Origin: SG8-40 sp035528435
GTDB taxonomy: Bacteria > Pseudomonadota > Gammaproteobacteria > Burkholderiales > Eutrophovitaceae
DNA: 10,646 nucleotides
Reading direction: 5' to 3'
Assembly: GCA_035528435.1 (NCBI GenBank)
Contig: DATKYN010000260.1
Location: 1 to 10,646, forward strand
Position numbers and translations under genes: made by a program. Shown here piece by piece: positions 6,759 through 10,646 of the stretch. The notes under the pieces were generated by a model. It saw only the letters and a program-made list of their open reading frames with translations, was not told the DNA's origin and did no database searches. Numbering within the stretch: position 1 is the first letter of the stretch; every line of letters begins with the position of its first letter.

Positions 6759-7790
6759 TTAGCCCGCGTTGCGCTGCGCCCGCCAGAGCGCAGGCGTCGT
6801 GCCGCTCCAGCGCCGGAACGCCCGCGTGAAGGCGCTGGCGTCGGCGTAGTCCAGCGCTGCCGCGATCTCACTCACTCCGATTGCCGAGGATTCGAGCATC
6901 TGCCGGGCAACTTCGTAACGGGCCTCGTCCACGAGTTTCTGGAAGTGGGTGCCGAAGTCCATCAGACGACGATTGAGGGTGCGACTGTGCATCGAAAACA
7001 GTGCGGCGACCTGATCTGCCTTAAGGTGCCCGATTTGCACCGAAGTTCGCAGCACGCGACGCACCTGCTCAGGGAAATCGCTCTTGTGGCTGGCCGCGAG
7101 TCCGTCGATCTGCTTTTGCAGCAGACGGTGCAACTCGGGATCGGCCGCGGAGACGGGCTGGTCGAGCAACTTGGCGGAAAATGCCAGGGCGTTCTCGCCC
7201 GCGTCGAAGCGCAACGGTGCCCGAAAAAAGCGGCGAAACGGCCCGCTGTCCGCCGGCCTGCGATGAGCAAGCAGGACCTCGTTCGGCTTCCAGTTGACGC
7301 CGCACAGTTGGTGCATGATGTTGAAGGCGGTCGCCATTGCACCATCGGCTATCTGGTCGGCTGCCTCGGCTTCCGCTGAGTAAGCAGCGTAGCCGAAGAA
7401 CGCGACGTTGCGCTCCTCGCGCAGGGTCAGTACTGCACTGCGGGTGTGCAGGTGCATAAAGCGCACGAGGTTGCGCAGCGCGGTTCCCACGTCGGACGAG
7501 TGCTGTGCAAGGTAGCCGACCAGCCCCAGCGACGACAGACCGCCTTGCTGCCCGATGAGAAGACCGAAATGGTCGCAACCGGTCCGCTCCACGCACATGC
7601 TGATTAGCCGGCTCCGGGTGGCGTAGGAAATCACGTTGTCGGGATCGTCGAACAACTTAAGGTCCAACCCTGCCTCGGCCAGCAACTCCGCCGGGTCCAC
7701 ACCGAGGCGTCTGATTACAGCCGGCATCGCGAACGCCCCGCCGACGCGGACGGTTTCTTCGCCGTTCGTGCTCGCTACGCGCCTTTTCAT
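6759..7790 (-). CDS. AraC-family transcriptional regulator (arabinose-binding-like N-terminal domain)
   Basis: DNA-binding regulator of 343 residues. The N-terminal two thirds resemble the ligand-sensing domain of OruR/ArgR-like AraC proteins (arabinose_bd-like type), with DHFGLLIGQQ (73-82), LGLVGYLAQ (88-96) and a GENALAFSAKLLDQP motif (198-212). The C-terminal AraC/XylS domain has two helix-turn-helix units: about 256-280 (QVAALFSMHSRTLNRRL) and 303-335 (IGVSEIAAALDYADASAFTR, then FRRWSGTTP). This arrangement is typical of full-length family members. The gene is divergent from the patatin-adc-bdhA operon across a gap of about 200 bases, so it most likely controls that operon, its own gene, or both. 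The inducer is unknown; a hydroxy or keto acid is a guess from context. Confidence 0.9.
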   Translation of the reverse strand: MKRRVASTNGEETVRVGGAFAMPAVIRRLGVDPAELLAEAGLDLKLFDDPDNVISYATRSRLISMCVERTGCDHFGLLIGQQGGLSSLGLVGYLAQHSSDVGTALRNLVRFMHLHTRSAVLTLREERNVAFFGYAAYSAEAEAADQIADGAMATAFNIMHQLCGVNWKPNEVLLAHRRPADSGPFRRFFRAPLRFDAGENALAFSAKLLDQPVSAADPELHRLLQKQIDGLAASHKSDFPEQVRRVLRTSVQIGHLKADQVAALFSMHSRTLNRRLMDFGTHFQKLVDEARYEVARQMLESSAIGVSEIAAALDYADASAFTRAFRRWSGTTPALWRAQRNAG

Positions 7791-7995
7791 TGCGATTTGT
7801 ATTTAAACGCCCCGGATTGATTTAACGCAAACAACATAAGGGCATTTGTCCTGAAATGTCCACCCCTTGTCAGTATTTATCAAGTTGAGTCAGGCGAACA
7901 AATCTATATTGCTTATGCCACTCGCCGGTCGGCGTGCTCGGCATGGACCAAGCGGCAGTAAATATATCCAGGATTCGCACAAAAAGGGCAGAGCT
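7791..7995. promoter_or_regulatory. Divergent promoter region between araC-type and patatin genes
   Basis: This 205-base gap must hold promoters for both directions. It is AT-richer than its flanks. Three TGTC copies lie at 7847, 7857 and 7868, spaced 10 and 11 bases, about one helical turn each. A TTGTCA (7867-7872) resembles a -35 box and a TATATT (7905-7910) a -10 box, but their spacing does not fit a single promoter. TTGAGT (7885-7890) is only 14 bases from that TATATT. No start site is assigned. Confidence 0.45.
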
Positions 7996-9099
7996 ATGGC
8001 GAAACGCCAGTTCGATCACGAAATTATGGTGTTGCAAGGTGGTGGCGCACTCGGCGCTTATCACGCGGGGGTATACGAGGGTCTGGCGGAAGTGGGCCGC
8101 GCGCCGACCTGGGTAGTCGGCGTTTCCATTGGCGCCATCACGTCGGCGCTGATTGCCGGCAACCCGATCGGGAAACGAGTCGAGCGTCTGCGGACTTTCT
8201 GGGAACGTGTGTCCGGCTACGCGCCGTTCACCTGGCCGACCTGGTTCGACGCAATGCGCCCGATGCTCAACGCCATGAGTGCCGGGAGTGTAGCGGCGTT
8301 CGGAAGTCCGGGGTTCTTCACGCCTCGCGTGCCCGCACCGTTCTTCGCGCCGGACGGCAGCATTGGCGCAACGAGTTTTTACGACACCACGCCGCTCAGA
8401 GACACTCTCGAAGAACTGGTCGACTTCGACCTGCTCAACAACGGTGATATGCGCACCTCTCTCGGCGCGGTGAACGTGCGCACCGGAGAATCGGTTTACT
8501 TCGACAGCCAGAACATGCGCATCGGTCCGGAGCACGTGATGGCCAGTGGCTCGCTGCCGCCAGGGTTCCCGGCGGTGGAGATCGACGGCGAGTGCTACTG
8601 GGATGGTGGCATCGTATCCAACACGCCACTCAATTACGTCGTGGACCAGAAGCCGCTGACGACCGCGCTCATCTTGCAAGTGGACCTGTTCAAGGCCACC
8701 GGTGAACTGCCTCGCAATCTCGACGAAGTCCTCGAGCGGCACAAGGACATTCAGTACGCCAGCAAGCAGCGGTTCAACACCGAACGCGTCAGGGAGATCG
8801 GCGAACTTCGCGTGGCACTTAAGCATCTGCTCGCCAAACTACCGGCCAACCTGAAGTCCGGCGCCGAAGCGAAGAAGCTCGCCACGCTGTGCGACGACAG
8901 GCAGTGGACGATTGCCCGTCTGGTCAACAAGCGCCTGGAACACGTCTCGCGTACGAAAGACTACGAATTCTCGCGCGCCACGATGGCGGAACACTGGGCT
9001 GCCGGCCTCGATGACATTCGCCGCTCCGTCGCTGCGCGCGACTGGATCGAGCCGACGTTTGCGGGCGAGGGTGTCCAGTTCTTCGACCTGCCGGCCTGA
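7996..9099 (+). CDS. Patatin-like phospholipase with DUF3734-type C-terminus
   Basis: Predicted serine acyl hydrolase of 367 residues. The patatin motifs are intact: the oxyanion hole GGGALGAYHAG (15-25), the nucleophile elbow GVSIG with Ser44, and the dyad Asp203 in YWDGGIVSN. No signal peptide is seen, so it is probably cytoplasmic. The C-terminal part (about 260-367, starting near KDIQYASKQRFN) matches the DUF3734 domain found in this subgroup. The ATG at 7996 is chosen because the protein from there matches the family. The same frame is open up to 7867, but that extension is basic and unlike patatin. Next to acetoacetate decarboxylase and 3-hydroxybutyrate dehydrogenase, it may hydrolyse intracellular lipid or polyhydroxybutyrate. 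That substrate is inferred, not seen. Confidence 0.9.
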   Translation: MAKRQFDHEIMVLQGGGALGAYHAGVYEGLAEVGRAPTWVVGVSIGAITSALIAGNPIGKRVERLRTFWERVSGYAPFTWPTWFDAMRPMLNAMSAGSVAAFGSPGFFTPRVPAPFFAPDGSIGATSFYDTTPLRDTLEELVDFDLLNNGDMRTSLGAVNVRTGESVYFDSQNMRIGPEHVMASGSLPPGFPAVEIDGECYWDGGIVSNTPLNYVVDQKPLTTALILQVDLFKATGELPRNLDEVLERHKDIQYASKQRFNTERVREIGELRVALKHLLAKLPANLKSGAEAKKLATLCDDRQWTIARLVNKRLEHVSRTKDYEFSRATMAEHWAAGLDDIRRSVAARDWIEPTFAGEGVQFFDLPA

Positions 9100-9130
9100 C
9101 CATATCCGATTTAACTGGAGAGACAATTTC

Positions 9131-9886
9131 ATGACCGAAGACGAAGTCAGGGAGCGGGCATTTGCGATGCCGATTACCAGCCCGGCGTACCCGCCAGGGC
9201 CGTATCGCTTCTACAACCGCGAGTTCTTCATCATCAATTACCGGACCGATCCCGACGCATTACGGGCAGTGATCCCGGCACCGCTGGAGTTCACCGATCC
9301 GGTCGTCAAGTACGAATTTATCCGCATGCCGGACTCGACCGGATTCGGTGACTACACCGAAAGCGGGCAGGTGATTCCGGTCAGTTTTAACGGCGAAAAG
9401 GGAAACTACGTTCACTCGATGTATCTCGACTGCGACCCACCTATCGCCGGTGGTCGCGAGCTGTGGGGCTTTCCGAAGAAGCTGGCTTCGCCCGTGCTGA
9501 AGGTCGAAAAAGACACACTCGGTGGCGTGCTGCGCTTCGGCCCGGTGCCGGTGGCCGTAGCCACGATGGGCTACAAGCACCGCGCGCTGGACAACGACAC
9601 GGTTCGCGAGTCGCTGGAAGCGCCGGGCTATCTGCTGAAAATCATTCCGCACGTCGACGGCACGCCGCGTATCTGTGAGATCGTGCGCTACGTGTGCGGC
9701 GAGGTCACGGTTCATGGCGCCTGGACCGGGCCAGCGGCGCTGGAGTTGTTCCACCACGCACTCGCACCGGTTGCCGACTTGCCGGTGCTGGAAGTGCTTT
9801 CCGCATCGCACATCGTGTCGGACCTGACGCTGAACCTGGGCACCGTTGTCCACGACTACCTCGCTCCCGAAAGGAAGGAAAAATGA
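9131..9886 (+). CDS. adc: Acetoacetate decarboxylase
   Basis: Decarboxylates acetoacetate to acetone and CO2 through a Schiff base on lysine. The 251-residue protein has the usual family length. Its signature GGRELWGFPKKLA (107-119) holds the adjacent lysines 116/117, equivalent to the catalytic Lys115 and its pKa-lowering neighbour Lys116 in the Clostridium enzyme. Other family features are YPPGPYRFYNREF near the N-terminus and YLLKIIPHVDGTPRICE in the C-terminal half. The ATG at 9131 follows a GGAG ribosome binding site (9117-9120), 31 bases after the patatin stop. The frame is open further upstream inside the patatin gene, but that part is a shadow. Its stop overlaps the bdhA start, indicating coupled translation. 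It likely drains or balances acetoacetate made by BdhA. Confidence 0.92.
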   Translation: MTEDEVRERAFAMPITSPAYPPGPYRFYNREFFIINYRTDPDALRAVIPAPLEFTDPVVKYEFIRMPDSTGFGDYTESGQVIPVSFNGEKGNYVHSMYLDCDPPIAGGRELWGFPKKLASPVLKVEKDTLGGVLRFGPVPVAVATMGYKHRALDNDTVRESLEAPGYLLKIIPHVDGTPRICEIVRYVCGEVTVHGAWTGPAALELFHHALAPVADLPVLEVLSASHIVSDLTLNLGTVVHDYLAPERKEK

Positions 9887-10646
9887 AGCTCAAGGGCAAG
9901 ACTGCCATCATCACCGGCGCCGCCAGCGGCATCGGTAAAAGCATTGCGATGTACTTCGCCCGCGAGGGCGCCAGCGTCGCCATTGCCGACCTCAAACTCG
10001 ATGCTGCAGACGCGGCAGCGAGCGAGATCCGCGCTGCCAAAGGTGCCGCAATGGGTGTGGCGATGGACGTGAGTGACGAGAAGGCCGTCAACGACGGAGT
10101 CGCAGCCGTCGTCAAGGCGTTCGGCGGCGTCGACATCCTGGTCAGCAATGCCGGCATCCAGATCGTGCATCCGATCGAAGCGTTTCCGTTCGCCGACTGG
10201 AAAAAGATGCTTGCCATCCACCTCGACGGCGCCTTCCTCACCACCAAGGCCTGTCTGCCGCACATGTACAAGTCGGGCCGCGGCGGCAGCATCATCTACA
10301 TGGGTTCGGTGCACTCGAAAGAAGCCTCGCTGCTGAAGTCCGCCTACGTCACGGCGAAGCACGGGTTGATCGGGCTCGCCAAGGTGGTGGCCAAGGAGGG
10401 GGCCGAGCACGGCGTGCGCGCCAACGTGATCTGCCCCGGTTTCGTGCGCACGCCGCTCGTCGACAAGCAGATCCCCGAGCAGGCAAAGGAACTCGGCATT
10501 TCCGAACAGGAAGTTATCAAGAATGTCATGCTCAAGGAGACGGTAGACGGTGAATTCACCACGGTCGAGGACGTCGCCGAGGCGACGCTGTTCTGCGCTG
10601 CGTTCCCGTCCAATGCCATGACCGGCCAGTCCTTTGTTGTCAGCCA
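9883..10646 (+). CDS. bdhA: (R)-3-hydroxybutyrate dehydrogenase, cut at the 3' end by the window
   Basis: NAD-dependent short-chain dehydrogenase that interconverts (R)-3-hydroxybutyrate and acetoacetate in polyhydroxybutyrate and ketone-body metabolism. 254 residues are visible, and only a few should be missing (family about 258-260). The cofactor motif TGAASGIG (11-18) and NAG (89-91) are present, and the catalytic residues are Ser142, Tyr155 and Lys159. Residues that bind the carboxylate substrate in characterised 3-hydroxybutyrate dehydrogenases also appear: Gln93 after NAG, His144, Lys152 and Gln196. This makes the assignment more specific than a generic dehydrogenase. The ATG overlaps the adc stop as ATGA (9883-9886), behind an AAGGAAGGAA ribosome binding site inside adc. 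The reading frame is still open at the last base. Confidence 0.93.
   Translation, partial: MKLKGKTAIITGAASGIGKSIAMYFAREGASVAIADLKLDAADAAASEIRAAKGAAMGVAMDVSDEKAVNDGVAAVVKAFGGVDILVSNAGIQIVHPIEAFPFADWKKMLAIHLDGAFLTTKACLPHMYKSGRGGSIIYMGSVHSKEASLLKSAYVTAKHGLIGLAKVVAKEGAEHGVRANVICPGFVRTPLVDKQIPEQAKELGISEQEVIKNVMLKETVDGEFTTVEDVAEATLFCAAFPSNAMTGQSFVVS

Noticed and set aside
7870..8826. Long open frame on the - strand (about 318 codons) opposite the patatin gene
   Set aside because: The + strand frame carries all patatin motifs. The antisense product is Arg/His-rich with no domain, as expected for a GC-rich shadow.

Overview
The window reads as a stretch of proteobacterial chromosome, probably beta- or gammaproteobacterial. 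This is inferred from the gene families (di-haem cytochrome c, OprB-type porin, MarC, DUF202, AraC regulator, patatin-DUF3734/Adc/BdhA cluster), the Gram-negative outer-membrane porin, the moderately high GC and an FNR/Anr-type operator. I found no mobile element, tRNA, rRNA, CRISPR array or broken gene.

Left part (1-1598): the end of an exported di-haem c-type cytochrome gene that probably starts just outside the window. About 625 bases without a convincing gene follow. That gap holds a perfect FNR/Anr box (TTGAT-CTGG-ATCAA, 1303-1316) and a long leader with two tandem hairpins whose loop regions carry the same GTGAATC heptamer.

Middle part (1599-6621): five genes on the + strand with short gaps, probably one transcription unit. 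In order they are a cytoplasmic protein with the periplasmic-binding-protein fold that resembles the desulfinase DszB and keeps its Cys/His/Arg/Gly active-site pattern; an OprB-family porin; a MarC-family membrane protein; a DUF202 membrane protein; and a 400-residue membrane protein I do not recognise. A terminator-like hairpin closes the block at about 6678-6718. With the FNR box upstream, this looks like an oxygen-responsive operon that could handle an organosulfur (sulfinate-type) compound. That function is inference. No dszA or dszC lies in the window, so this is not the classical dibenzothiophene pathway.

Right part (6759-10646): an AraC-family regulator on the - strand, divergent from a + strand operon of patatin-like phospholipase (DUF3734 type), acetoacetate decarboxylase and (R)-3-hydroxybutyrate dehydrogenase, the last cut by the window end. 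The stop of adc and the start of bdhA overlap as ATGA. BdhA interconverts 3-hydroxybutyrate and acetoacetate, and Adc turns acetoacetate into acetone and CO2. The set therefore fits polyhydroxybutyrate or ketone-body turnover, with the AraC protein as its probable local regulator.
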